Assembly (NCBI GenBank): GCA_043782485.1
Contig: JAYWAL010000101.1
Location: 6,477-70,476 of the forward strand
Direction of reading: 5' to 3'
Source: JANXUC01 sp043782485
GTDB lineage: Bacteria; Acidobacteriota; Terriglobia; Terriglobales; Acidobacteriaceae
Length of the DNA: 64,000 bases
In this document: positions 7,881 through 16,745 of the stretch, one piece after another
Layout of the letters: each line of letters begins with the position of its first letter
Position numbering within the stretch: the stretch's first letter is position 1
Notes under the pieces: generated by a model
Told to the model about the DNA's origin: nothing
The model's input: only the letters and a program-made list of their open reading frames with translations
Database searches by the model: none
Translations under genes and position numbers: made by a program

Positions 7881-9308
7881 ATGAAAGGAATGCCACCAAA
7901 AATCCAAATTGCCTTGCTGGGGCTGCTGTTGAGCGTGACGGCTTTGGGTCAGCAGGATGCGACCCAGGTTCCGGCGCAGACTCGGGTTCCGAGTGAGACG
8001 CCAGCCACGCCTGCCCCCGCATTTGGGCAGGAGTTGCCAGCGCCGCAAGTGACACTGGCACCGCCAGTCACGTCTTTGGATGAAATGTCACTGGAGCCGA
8101 CCATTGCAGCGAGAAGCTTTTTGCAGCCTGGCGTGCATGCAACCGAATCCGTGAACAGCAACTTGGGAAAGAGCGGCGTGGTGGGGATCACTCGACTGCT
8201 CGGCAGTTTGGATCTGACTCGAATCTGGAGCCGTTACACCTTCATCGCGGACTACGTGGGCGGAGCGTCGTTCGCCAGCGATAGCTGGAGCCAGCCTTCC
8301 CAGGTTCACGCTTTGACGGCGGCGCAACGCTATGTATGGCGTACCGGTCAATTGCAGCTGAACGACTGCATGACGTACTTGCCGGAGGGAGCATTTGGCT
8401 ACAGCGGTTTGAATGGCGCTGGTGGCAGTGGTGCTTTGGGCGGCGGGGCCGGGTGCGGAGGTTTTGGCGGCGGTGGCAGTTTCGGTTCGCTGGGCAGCAA
8501 TCCCCGATTAACCAACGGCACGACTCTCGATTTGCGAGAAAGCTTGAATCCGCGCTCGTCGGTGACGGCGGCAGTAGGCTATACGTTCACCGATTTTATG
8601 GGCATTGGCCGCAACAGCAGCACAAATCCGCTGGGCACAACCAATAGTCGGCAGGAGAGTGCGCAGGTCGGTTACAGCCGCGTTCTGAATCACTTTGACC
8701 AGCTCGGCCTCCAATACGGATTCGAGCAGTTCCAGTTTCCCTTGGTGGCGGCCGGAAAAATTGATTCGCACACAGTGGAAGTTCTTTATGAGCACGCCGT
8801 TTCTGGTCGCATGCAGCTGATCCTGTCGGCGGGACCGCAATGGATTGTTAGTCATCCGCTGGTGGGTGGTTCGACGAACAAGATTGACGCTACCGCTCAC
8901 GCGATGCTGCGTTATCGATTCCCTCGCGAATCGGTGGCGCTTTCCTACAATCGACACACCACGGCGGGTTCGGGAATTCAGCTGGGCTCGGAGACCGACG
9001 ATGTCCGCGCCACCTTGGGACGGCCTCTGACGCGACTCTGGACAAGCAGCATTGATGCTGGCTATTCCCACCACACGGCCCTGCAACCGGCTGCGGGCAG
9101 TGCGATCGCAGGCTCCTATCAGACTGGTTTTGGCGGTGGTGGACTCACTCGCCGCATCGGCCGCTATCTCAGTCTCCAACTTCACTACCAGTACACCTAT
9201 GAGTTGTTTAACAAGAACAATCCTCAAATTGCGGCGGGGCAAAACTTTAATCGGCACATTGGGGACATTACTTTGAGCTGGCGTCCGGCGCCGATACGGC
9301 TGGACTAA
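7881..9308 (+). CDS. Outer-membrane beta-barrel protein of the EPS locus
   Basis: About 475 residues. ATG 7881 is preferred because TAAGGTG lies about 8 bases upstream; 7875 and 7890 are alternatives. A signal peptide (IALLGLLLSVTALGQ) is followed by a Pro/Ala-rich linker, a Gly-rich segment near residue 190, then alternating strands (SLDLTRIWSRYTFIADYVGG, AQVGYSRVLNHFDQLGLQYGF, LSLQLHYQYTYELF) ending in ITLSWRPAPIRLD. This is the pattern of the outer-membrane protein found beside wza in exosortase EPS loci. A secretin- or AlgE-like exit pore role is an inference from position and predicted barrel. It may alternatively be a structural accessory. Confidence 0.7.
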   Translation: MKGMPPKIQIALLGLLLSVTALGQQDATQVPAQTRVPSETPATPAPAFGQELPAPQVTLAPPVTSLDEMSLEPTIAARSFLQPGVHATESVNSNLGKSGVVGITRLLGSLDLTRIWSRYTFIADYVGGASFASDSWSQPSQVHALTAAQRYVWRTGQLQLNDCMTYLPEGAFGYSGLNGAGGSGALGGGAGCGGFGGGGSFGSLGSNPRLTNGTTLDLRESLNPRSSVTAAVGYTFTDFMGIGRNSSTNPLGTTNSRQESAQVGYSRVLNHFDQLGLQYGFEQFQFPLVAAGKIDSHTVEVLYEHAVSGRMQLILSAGPQWIVSHPLVGGSTNKIDATAHAMLRYRFPRESVALSYNRHTTAGSGIQLGSETDDVRATLGRPLTRLWTSSIDAGYSHHTALQPAAGSAIAGSYQTGFGGGGLTRRIGRYLSLQLHYQYTYELFNKNNPQIAAGQNFNRHIGDITLSWRPAPIRLD

Positions 9309-9389
9309 TTCGTTGGTAGCCCAGTACGAGCGCGGTACTCGACAAGTTTGGATAGCAGCTGCCTGGGGCAGCGGGAATGAGAAACGACG

Positions 9390-10946
9390 ATGATTATGAA
9401 TCGGCAACTCGGCGCGGATGACTACCTTGGGATGTTGCGACGCCAGAAGTGGTGGATCCTTATCCCAACGGTCGTCGCCCCGGTTTTGGGCCTGCTCGTG
9501 TCCTACGCAATTCCAGCAAAGTTCACCTCCACCGCGGCGGTATTGGTGGAGGGACAGCAGATTCAGGGCGTAGCTCCCATCGTGACGTCCGACCTGCTCC
9601 AGCGGATTGTGACCATGGAACAGCAGATTCTCAGCGCAAGTCGATTGAAGCCGATGATTGAGCATCTGGAGCTGGCCAAGGGAGACAATGCGGATGCCCT
9701 GGTCGCTGATATTCGCGCCAACCTCGTCATCCAGCCCATGGACGCTGATCTGGCCAAGACGGCTGCGGCCGCAGCCAGTAAGAAACGCTCGTCCCCGGGT
9801 ACGCCTGACTTTGCCGGATTTACCGTGCAGTACACGGCCAGCAATGCTCGCGTGGCGCAAAAAGTGTGTGACGAACTGACGAACATGCTGATCGAAGAAA
9901 ATTTGCGGCAGCGAGCGAGTACTGCGGCCGGCCAAACCACTTTCTTTTCGAAACAACTGGATGATGCCAAGCAGACGCTCGACCAAATGGATGCGAAGCT
10001 GGCGGCCTTCAAGCGGCAATACTTAGGGCAGCTTCCAGGCGACGAAGACAGCAATCTTCGTATTCTGATGGGGTTGAACTCGCAGCTGGACGCCAACACG
10101 CAAGCGCTCAACCGGGCGCAGCAGGACAAGACGTTTGCCGAGGGAACACTGGCGCAGCAATTGACGGCCTGGAAGTCGTCGTTGAATACGACCAGTCCTC
10201 AAGCGCTCGACCAGCAGATGGCCGCCCTGCAAGGTCAACTGCTCCAGGCGGAGAGCCGTTACACCCAGGACCATCCCGACGTGATCAAGCTCCGGCGGGA
10301 TGTGGCGGAATTGAAACGCAAGATGCAGGAAGCCAATGCTACCACCGTGACCACGGAAGATACCCAGAAGGCTAGTGCCTCAGAGCCACCAGAGATTCGG
10401 CAGTTGCGCTTGCAAATTCACCAGTACGACCAGGTGATTTCCTCCGCGACACGGGATCAGAGTCGCCTGCAACAGCAAATTGTTTCCTACCAGGGCAAGG
10501 TTGCCATCAGTCCGAATGTCGAGGAGCAATATAAGGTTTTGACCCGCGACTACGACACGGCGTCGAAGAACTACCAGGATCTGAAATCGAAACAATCGGC
10601 CTCGGAAACCACCCAGGATGTGGAGAAGAGTCAGCTGGGCGAACAGTTTCACCGCCTGGGTCCAGCCGAAATGCCGGACGAGCCGAGCTTCCCGAAACGC
10701 TGGTTGTTTGCGGTAGGCGGCTTGGGTGCCGGACTGGGACTAGGACTGGCGCTGGCTTTCCTGTTTGAGTTGAAAGACGACTCCATTCGTTCTGAGCCGG
10801 ACGTGGAAGCCGTGCTCGAACTGCCTACGCTAATCGCGGTGCCGTGGGTTGGCGCGGCGAACGATAAAAATAACGGCGCCGGAGGATCGGCATTCTGGCG
10901 CAAATCGAAAGAACCGGACGTGGAAAAAAATACGGTTGGAGTTTGA
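9390..10946 (+). CDS. Chain-length determinant (Wzz/GumC-type polysaccharide co-polymerase) without kinase domain
   Basis: 518 residues. A first membrane segment (WWILIPTVVAPVLGLLVSYAI) follows the cytoplasmic N-terminus, then a long periplasmic coiled-coil region rich in Gln, Leu and Ala, with a second membrane segment near residues 433-455 (WLFAVGGLGAGLGLGLALAFLF). The C-terminal tail has no Walker motif, so the tyrosine kinase partner is the separate protein two genes downstream. These proteins oligomerise in the inner membrane and set EPS chain length while contacting the Wza channel. An ATG at 9396 is an equally possible start. Confidence 0.87.
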   Translation: MIMNRQLGADDYLGMLRRQKWWILIPTVVAPVLGLLVSYAIPAKFTSTAAVLVEGQQIQGVAPIVTSDLLQRIVTMEQQILSASRLKPMIEHLELAKGDNADALVADIRANLVIQPMDADLAKTAAAAASKKRSSPGTPDFAGFTVQYTASNARVAQKVCDELTNMLIEENLRQRASTAAGQTTFFSKQLDDAKQTLDQMDAKLAAFKRQYLGQLPGDEDSNLRILMGLNSQLDANTQALNRAQQDKTFAEGTLAQQLTAWKSSLNTTSPQALDQQMAALQGQLLQAESRYTQDHPDVIKLRRDVAELKRKMQEANATTVTTEDTQKASASEPPEIRQLRLQIHQYDQVISSATRDQSRLQQQIVSYQGKVAISPNVEEQYKVLTRDYDTASKNYQDLKSKQSASETTQDVEKSQLGEQFHRLGPAEMPDEPSFPKRWLFAVGGLGAGLGLGLALAFLFELKDDSIRSEPDVEAVLELPTLIAVPWVGAANDKNNGAGGSAFWRKSKEPDVEKNTVGV

Positions 10947-10991
10947 GGGCCCTGAGCACTTCGGCGGGCAATCGAGGTTTAGCGAGATTTT

Positions 10992-11948
10992 ATGTATAAA
11001 GAATTTTTCGGCCTACGGGCAAATCCATTCAACGTCAACCCTGATCCGCGCTACCTGTTCCTGACGCGGCACACGGAAGAAGCGTTGGCGTGCCTCACCT
11101 ACGGCATTCAAAGCCGCAAGGGCTTTGTTCTGCTTACGGGCGAGGTGGGCACGGGCAAGACCACGCTGATCAACAAGCTGCTGGAGTGGCTGCGGGTGCA
11201 GCAGGTGGCGACGGCGTTCATCTTCAATTCCCGGCTGAACACCACGCAGTTCCTCGATTTCATGATGGCCGATTTTGGCATCACCTGCGAGTCGCGGCTC
11301 AAGAGTCAGGTGCTGCTGCGGCTTTATAATTGGCTGCTGGATCGCTACCGCGCGGGCGAAACCGCGGTGCTCATCGTGGACGAAGCGCAGAACCTCTCCG
11401 ACGAAGTGCTGGAAGAGATTCGACTGCTCACCAACCTTGAGACCTTCACGGAAAAGCTGCTGCAAATTGTGCTGGTCGGCCAGCCGGAACTGGAAGCCAA
11501 GCTGCGCCAACCGCAGTTGCGGCAACTCCGGCAACGCGTCACGCTGCGAGCCAAGACGCATCCGCTGATGCTGGACGAGGCCAAGGCCTACGTCAACCAG
11601 CGTTTACAGATTGCCGGTTCCAACGGCCAAATGATTTTTGAGCCGGAATCGATTGATTTGATTTACCGCTATTCCGGCGGCATTCCTCGAGTGGTCAACA
11701 TGCTGTGCGAGCACGCCCTGGTCAGCAGTTTTGTTGACCAGCAGAAGACGGTTGCTCCCAGCGTGATTGAAGCCGTGGCTCGTGATTTTGATTTGCACGA
11801 GAGCGGCAGTCCGGACCGGGTAACGCAAGCCGTGGTCCCGGCCAATTCCGAGAAACTGGATGTGGTCGAAGCCCTGCGAACTTTAGCCACGTTGGCGGAC
11901 CGGCTACGACGGCCGGAACCTGAACTTTCCAAGGAAGGAAAGATATGA
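10992..11948 (+). CDS. ExeA/GspA-like AAA+ ATPase of the exosortase EPS locus
   Basis: 318 residues. It begins MYKEFFGLRANPFNVNPDPRY, the family signature, followed by Walker A GEVGTGKTT (residues 50-58), Walker B VLIVDEAQN (Asp130-Glu131) and a sensor segment VLVGQPEL. Proteins of this family energise secretin assembly in type II secretion and are a constant member of PEP-CTERM EPS loci. It probably supports assembly or gating of the export complex. The C-terminus overlaps the kinase start as ATGA (11945-11948), so the two are likely translated together. Confidence 0.87.
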   Translation: MYKEFFGLRANPFNVNPDPRYLFLTRHTEEALACLTYGIQSRKGFVLLTGEVGTGKTTLINKLLEWLRVQQVATAFIFNSRLNTTQFLDFMMADFGITCESRLKSQVLLRLYNWLLDRYRAGETAVLIVDEAQNLSDEVLEEIRLLTNLETFTEKLLQIVLVGQPELEAKLRQPQLRQLRQRVTLRAKTHPLMLDEAKAYVNQRLQIAGSNGQMIFEPESIDLIYRYSGGIPRVVNMLCEHALVSSFVDQQKTVAPSVIEAVARDFDLHESGSPDRVTQAVVPANSEKLDVVEALRTLATLADRLRRPEPELSKEGKI

Positions 11949-12832
11949 GCCGAATTCATGAAGCGCTAAAACGAGCCGAGCAGGAACGCGGAACGCACGT
12001 CGGTCTGGACCAGGTTGTGGATGCCGGGATGCCGCCGTCCATGCCGGGACGGATGGCAACTGGTGTCGCCGCCGATGCTCCCATGACGTTTGAAGCCCTG
12101 CAAGCGCGAACCGCGCGCGTGCCGTGGAACCCCGACCCGACCACCATGTTGTTTTTTGGCGGGGCCGACCAGGCCGTGGGCAAGGAAGAGATGAGAACCT
12201 TGCGTTCGCGCCTGTACCAACTGCGGGAACGCAAGCCGCTCAAGAAAATTTTGATCACCAGCGCGTTGCCCAAGGAAGGCAAGACATTCCTGGCCGCCAA
12301 TCTGGCGCAGGTACTAGTGCAGCAGCGTGGCCGCCGCGCCTTGTTGATCGACGCCGACCTACGCGCCCCCCGTTTGCATCAGTCCCTTGGGACCTCTGTG
12401 CAGCCCGGGCTGGCGGACTACTTGTTGGGGGAAAAGGACGAAATTTCCGTGATTCAGCAAGGCCCAATGGAGAACCTTTTCCTGATTCCTGGCGGGCAGC
12501 CCGTCTCGAACGCGGCCGAACTCGTTGCCAATGGCAAGCTCAAGACCCTGATGGGCCGCATGGAGTCCATGTTTGATTGGATTATTGTCGATTCGCCGCC
12601 CGCAGCTTTGGTGTCGGATGCAAGTTTGCTGGCCAACTTCTGCGACGGCGTTTTGATGGTGGTTCGCAGCAACGCCACGCCTGCTGAGGCCGCACGGCGG
12701 GCACGACTGGAATTTGCCCCGGAACAGCTACTAGGCGTGGTTCTCAATGGCATTGAGCCCAAGGCTAGTTCCTACGCGATCTACCACTACCCCGCTTACG
12801 GACAAGACTCCGAGTCCAAAAGAGTTAAGTAA
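11945..12832 (+). CDS. BY-type tyrosine autokinase (CpsD/CapB-like) of the EPS locus
   Basis: 295 residues. It starts MSRIHEALKRAEQERG, the typical opening of kinases in exosortase loci. The nucleotide-binding core carries Walker A SALPKEGKTFLAANLA, Walker A' LLIDADLRAP and Walker B WIIVDSPPA. The C-terminus holds a tyrosine cluster (YAIYHYPAYG), the usual autophosphorylation site. It partners the kinase-less chain-length protein to control EPS polymerisation and export at the inner membrane. Translationally coupled to the upstream ATPase. Confidence 0.9.
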   Translation: MSRIHEALKRAEQERGTHVGLDQVVDAGMPPSMPGRMATGVAADAPMTFEALQARTARVPWNPDPTTMLFFGGADQAVGKEEMRTLRSRLYQLRERKPLKKILITSALPKEGKTFLAANLAQVLVQQRGRRALLIDADLRAPRLHQSLGTSVQPGLADYLLGEKDEISVIQQGPMENLFLIPGGQPVSNAAELVANGKLKTLMGRMESMFDWIIVDSPPAALVSDASLLANFCDGVLMVVRSNATPAEAARRARLEFAPEQLLGVVLNGIEPKASSYAIYHYPAYGQDSESKRVK

Positions 12833-12870
12833 AGAAGTTCAGTAGAGAAGCCAAGAAAAGGGCCCGAAAC

Positions 12871-14244
12871 TTGATTCGCCTCTTCAATGTCTATTACCCC
12901 GTGCGCACACTGGTCCTGCTGGTGGGTGAGGCTCTGATCGTCTGGACCTCGTTCTTGCTGGCGACCATGATGCAGTACGGCCCGGACAGCTGGCTTGCGC
13001 TGAACGTTGAACACGGATACTACAAAATCTTGGCTGTCACCGCGGTGGTGGTCGTCGCCTCCTATTGGTTTGACCTCTACGATCCCGGGCAATTCGAAGA
13101 GCGCGGCGAATTGTATTTCCGGCTGTTGCTGGTGCCCGGGCTCCTGGCCTTGCTGCTGGCGGTGATTGGATATCTGTACCCGGCGTTGATGCTGGGAAAA
13201 AACGCATACCTGATCGGACTGGTGATCTTAACCGTCTCGCTGTTTGGTTGGCGGGCGGCTTACCACTGGTTGGTGCGCAGGGATTCGCTGCAAGACAGCG
13301 TGTACGTTTTAGGTATAGGAGACCGTGCGCAGCGTCTGGTGCAAGGACTGCGGCAACGGGCGGATCTGGGCATGCGGGTGGTGAGTTGGACCGGCGAGAT
13401 GGAAGGTCCGGTCAACCGGGATACGTTGGGCGCGCACTTGCTGGATGCGGTGCGGCAGCAGAAAATTCACCATGTGATTGTGGCCCTGGCCGATAGCCGC
13501 GGCAATCTGCCGGTGAAGGAGCTTTTGCACCTGCGTTTGCAGGGCGTGAAGATTGAAGAAGCCACCTCGCTGAACGAACGGATCTCGGGGAAAATTGAAG
13601 TCGAGCATTTGTATCCGAGCTGGCTGATCTATGCCGACGGATTTCGTTTCAGTCCCGCGTTCATGGTATTGCGGCGAATTTTTTCCCTGACCGCGTCTCT
13701 GGTGCTGCTCTTGTTGATTCTGCCGGTGATTCCGCTGGTGATTTTGGCCATCAAGCTGGATTCGAAGGGTGATTTGCTATACAAGCAGGAACGCGTCGGG
13801 CGCGGCGGGTTGGTGTTCTATTGCTATAAATTCCGCACCATGCGGCCGAATGCCGAAGCCGATACGGGGCCGACTTGGGCAGGGGACGACGACCCGCGCA
13901 TCACACGCATCGGAAAATTCCTGCGCAAAGCTCGGCTGGATGAAGTACCGCAACTCTGGAACGTTTTGCGCGGCGATATGGCTTTCGTCGGGCCGCGTCC
14001 GGAGCGCCCGGAGTTTGTGGAGTGGCTGACCAAGGAAATTCCCTACTATCCGGTGCGGCATGTGGTGCGGCCCGGTATTACGGGTTGGGCGCAGGTGCGC
14101 TACCGCTACGGAAATACCGTGGAAGACGCCAAGGAGAAATTGCAGTACGACTTGTTCTATATTAAGAATGTATCCCTGGGCTTAGACTTCCTGGTCATGT
14201 TCCAGACCATTAAGACGGTTTTGTTCGGACGGGGCGCGCGATGA
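12871..14244 (+). CDS. Undecaprenyl-phosphate sugar phosphotransferase (initiating EPS transferase)
   Basis: 457 residues from TTG 12871, with AAAGGG about 8 bases upstream. The N-terminal half has 4 or 5 membrane helices and a Rossmann-like segment (VYVLGIGDRAQRLV); another helix (ASLVLLLLILPVIPLVILAI) leads into the bacterial sugar transferase domain with LLYKQERVGRGG, FYCYKFRTM, RLDEVPQLWNVLRGDMAFVGPRPERPEF and PGITGWAQVRYRYG. This is the WbaP/WcaJ architecture, in the version linked to exosortase loci. It transfers a hexose-1-phosphate to the lipid carrier to start each repeat unit. Ends in ATGA overlap with the next glycosyltransferase. Confidence 0.9.
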   Translation: MIRLFNVYYPVRTLVLLVGEALIVWTSFLLATMMQYGPDSWLALNVEHGYYKILAVTAVVVVASYWFDLYDPGQFEERGELYFRLLLVPGLLALLLAVIGYLYPALMLGKNAYLIGLVILTVSLFGWRAAYHWLVRRDSLQDSVYVLGIGDRAQRLVQGLRQRADLGMRVVSWTGEMEGPVNRDTLGAHLLDAVRQQKIHHVIVALADSRGNLPVKELLHLRLQGVKIEEATSLNERISGKIEVEHLYPSWLIYADGFRFSPAFMVLRRIFSLTASLVLLLLILPVIPLVILAIKLDSKGDLLYKQERVGRGGLVFYCYKFRTMRPNAEADTGPTWAGDDDPRITRIGKFLRKARLDEVPQLWNVLRGDMAFVGPRPERPEFVEWLTKEIPYYPVRHVVRPGITGWAQVRYRYGNTVEDAKEKLQYDLFYIKNVSLGLDFLVMFQTIKTVLFGRGAR

Positions 14245-15362
14245 AGTGGATCTTCTGGATTTCCGCCGTCCTGGTCGTTTACGCCTACCTGGGCTATCCC
14301 GTATGGCTATGGCTGCGGAGCCGCTGGAAGGCGCTTCCTGTAGGGCGCAGCGCGTTTACGCCTTCCGTCTCGATCATCCTGGTGGTTCGTGATGAGGAAG
14401 GAGCGCTCCCCGGAAAGCTTAGAAATCTGACCGCGCTCGACTATCCGCGCGACCGGCTGGAGATTTTGGTGGTGAGCGACGGTTCAACCGATGGAACCAA
14501 CGCTATCTTGCAGGAATGGGCCAGCCAGGGCGCAATTCAGCCCATCGTATTGCCCAACCATGGCGGCAAGGCGCAGGGCTTAAATCAGGCCATTCCCGAA
14601 GCTCAAGGTGAGATCGTTATGTTCACGGATGTACGTCAGTCGATCGAACCCGGAGCTGTTCGATTGCTGGTCGAGAATTTTGCCGATGCTGGCGTTGGTT
14701 GCGTGAGCGGGGAACTGATGTTAGGCGACCCCCACGGCGGTGAGAGCTCGAGCGGGATGGGCTTATATTGGCGCGTGGAGAAGAAGGTTCGCGAATTGGA
14801 ATCGCTGTCGGGATCCACCATCGGCGCGACGGGCGCTCTGTACGCCGCCAGAAAGACCTTATTGGCCGAGTTGCCCGCCGATTTAATTCTGGATGATGTG
14901 TTTCTGCCGATGAGCGTGATTCGGCAGCACTATCGTGTTGTGTTTGATCCTCGCGCCCGAGCCTGGGACCAGGCTAATCTAGGCGCGGGCCGCGAATTTT
15001 GGCGAAAAGTGCGCACGCTCAGTGGAAATTATCAGCTGGTGGAAGCGGCACCGTGGCTGGTGAGTTCGGAAAATCCGGCGCTGTGGAATTTTGTTAGCCA
15101 CAAACTTTTGCGCTTGCTCGTCCCATTCGCGTTGGCGGGACTACTGGTAAGTTCCGCCTGGCTCGGTGGCCCGTTCTACCTGAGTTGCTTAACCGCTCAA
15201 CTCTGCTTTTATACGCTCAGTCTGCTGGCGGCGCTTCCGGCCCGATTGGGAGTGATTGGCCGCGTGGCCGATGCGGCATTGACCTTTGTATTGCTAAACA
15301 CCGCAGCCCTGGTCGCTTTCAGCAATTTCGCACTGGGTCGCAAGACGGCGTGGAGCCGCTAA
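14241..15362 (+). CDS. Membrane-anchored family 2 glycosyltransferase
   Basis: 373 residues. An N-terminal helix (FWISAVLVVYAYLGYPVWLWL) precedes a GT-A domain with SIILVVRDEEGALPGKL, a DGSTDGT motif, the D-x-D-like position in MFTDVRQSIEP, and LILDDVFLPMSVIRQHYRVVF. Two or three further helices lie at the C-terminus. The order resembles membrane GT2 enzymes that extend polysaccharides on the cytoplasmic face. The acceptor and sugar donor cannot be read from sequence. It overlaps the initiating transferase by 4 bases (ATGA), so it may add the second sugar. Confidence 0.8.
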   Translation: MKWIFWISAVLVVYAYLGYPVWLWLRSRWKALPVGRSAFTPSVSIILVVRDEEGALPGKLRNLTALDYPRDRLEILVVSDGSTDGTNAILQEWASQGAIQPIVLPNHGGKAQGLNQAIPEAQGEIVMFTDVRQSIEPGAVRLLVENFADAGVGCVSGELMLGDPHGGESSSGMGLYWRVEKKVRELESLSGSTIGATGALYAARKTLLAELPADLILDDVFLPMSVIRQHYRVVFDPRARAWDQANLGAGREFWRKVRTLSGNYQLVEAAPWLVSSENPALWNFVSHKLLRLLVPFALAGLLVSSAWLGGPFYLSCLTAQLCFYTLSLLAALPARLGVIGRVADAALTFVLLNTAALVAFSNFALGRKTAWSR

Positions 15363-15370
15363 GGCCATCT

Positions 15371-16702
15371 ATGGCGACGACGACTTTCACTCCGGCGCGG
15401 CAGTTTGGGAAAACGGTGGATCGATCCACGCTCGCATATCGCGCGCTGGTCGCATTCACCTTTCTTTACTACACCCGCCCCGAGGATTTCATTCCAGGTT
15501 TGTCTGTTATTCCTTTGGGGAAGATCAGCGGAGGAATTGCCCTGGTGGGGTTGCTGATCAGCCTGCAATCCAAAGATAAGCCCAAAACGCCTACAGCGGT
15601 CAAAGTGCTGATTTTGCTGCTCGGGCAGATGATTCTGGCCTCGCTGTTTGGCGTATGGATCAAAGGCGCGCTGATTGATACGACATTCGACAAGTTCTCG
15701 AAAGGCGTCATCGTCGCGGTCTTGATCTCCATGATCGTTGTATCGGTCGATCAATTGCGAACTCTGTTCTACATCCAGGGAGCTTCAGTGGCCGCGGTGG
15801 CGATTGCCTCGATTATTGTGAACCACGGAAAATTTGACCGTCTCTATGGAATTCAGCAAGGCATTTTGAATAACCCGAACGATTTGGCCATCAATATCGC
15901 CATCAACTTTCCCTTATGTGTGGCTTTCCTCTTGTCGACGAAAGGCGCATTTAAAAAGGCGCTTTGGACTTTCGCGCTGCTCGGCATGCTCTATGCGGTT
16001 TACGCCACGTACTCGCGCAGCGGGTTGATTGCCATGGTCATGTCGGGGTGTATCTGTTTTTGGGCCTACGGCATTAAGGGCCGACGGGTCGGAATCTTGA
16101 TCGGGACCGGGCTTTTGGCTGTGATTGCGTTAGGCGTCGTTGGGGGTTCGACCACATATCGAGCGCGGGTCGCCAGCCTCTTTCAAGGGAACATTGCGGA
16201 ATCCGGGGACCGAGGGTCTTTGGAAAAGCGGTCGCAACTGCTGACGGAAAGCTTGCGGCAAGCCGCTTTACATCCGTTGTTCGGGGTCGGTCCAGGAAAT
16301 TTCCCACTGTTCACGGAAGGCTGGCAGGTCGCCCACAATACCTACACCGAGTTCGCCGCTGAGGCCGGAATTCCCGGTCTGAGCCTGTTTTTACTGGCCT
16401 TGACCGGGTCATTCCGCAATATTCGGAATCTGCGAAAGACGCCGGGATATCAACAGGATTTAACCGTGCGCCTCTATACAGACGCGCTTTGGGCCAGTCT
16501 TGCGGCCTATGTCGCAGGTGCCGCATTTTCGTCCACTGAATATAACCTGTTTCCGTATTTCGTGATTGCCTATACCTGCGCTCTGTATCGTATTGGGAAC
16601 AACCCCACTTTCGGAGCTGTCCAGGCGGAGACCAAGAAGTCCAAGTGGACGCGCTTCCCGGAAATCGCCAAGGAACCCGAGAAGCTCGCCTGGACGCGCT
16701 AA
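15371..16702 (+). CDS. O-antigen ligase/Wzy-type polymerase of the exosortase EPS locus
   Basis: 443 residues. ATG 15371 is chosen because AAGG precedes it by 7 bases and the frame upstream overlaps the previous gene. About 10 membrane helices with a large loop near residues 280-340 are visible, with the Wzy_C/WaaL pattern PLFGVGPGNFPLFTEGWQVAHNTYTEFAAEAGIPGL, including the conserved HN-x-Y/F segment. The opening FTFLYYTRPEDFIPGLSVIPLGKISGG resembles the putative O-glycosylation ligase family of exosortase A loci. It either polymerises repeat units or ligates glycan to an acceptor in the periplasm; sequence alone does not separate these. Confidence 0.85.
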   Translation: MATTTFTPARQFGKTVDRSTLAYRALVAFTFLYYTRPEDFIPGLSVIPLGKISGGIALVGLLISLQSKDKPKTPTAVKVLILLLGQMILASLFGVWIKGALIDTTFDKFSKGVIVAVLISMIVVSVDQLRTLFYIQGASVAAVAIASIIVNHGKFDRLYGIQQGILNNPNDLAINIAINFPLCVAFLLSTKGAFKKALWTFALLGMLYAVYATYSRSGLIAMVMSGCICFWAYGIKGRRVGILIGTGLLAVIALGVVGGSTTYRARVASLFQGNIAESGDRGSLEKRSQLLTESLRQAALHPLFGVGPGNFPLFTEGWQVAHNTYTEFAAEAGIPGLSLFLLALTGSFRNIRNLRKTPGYQQDLTVRLYTDALWASLAAYVAGAAFSSTEYNLFPYFVIAYTCALYRIGNNPTFGAVQAETKKSKWTRFPEIAKEPEKLAWTR

Positions 16703-16745
16703 TGCTAAATACCGCTCACAATTCGCCCCTCGCCGAGGTGTTCCT

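Noticed and set aside
8508..10019. Long minus-strand open frame (503 codons) across the outer-membrane barrel and chain-length genes
   Set aside because: Both plus-strand genes are well supported and the frame spans an intergenic gap without a recognisable domain.
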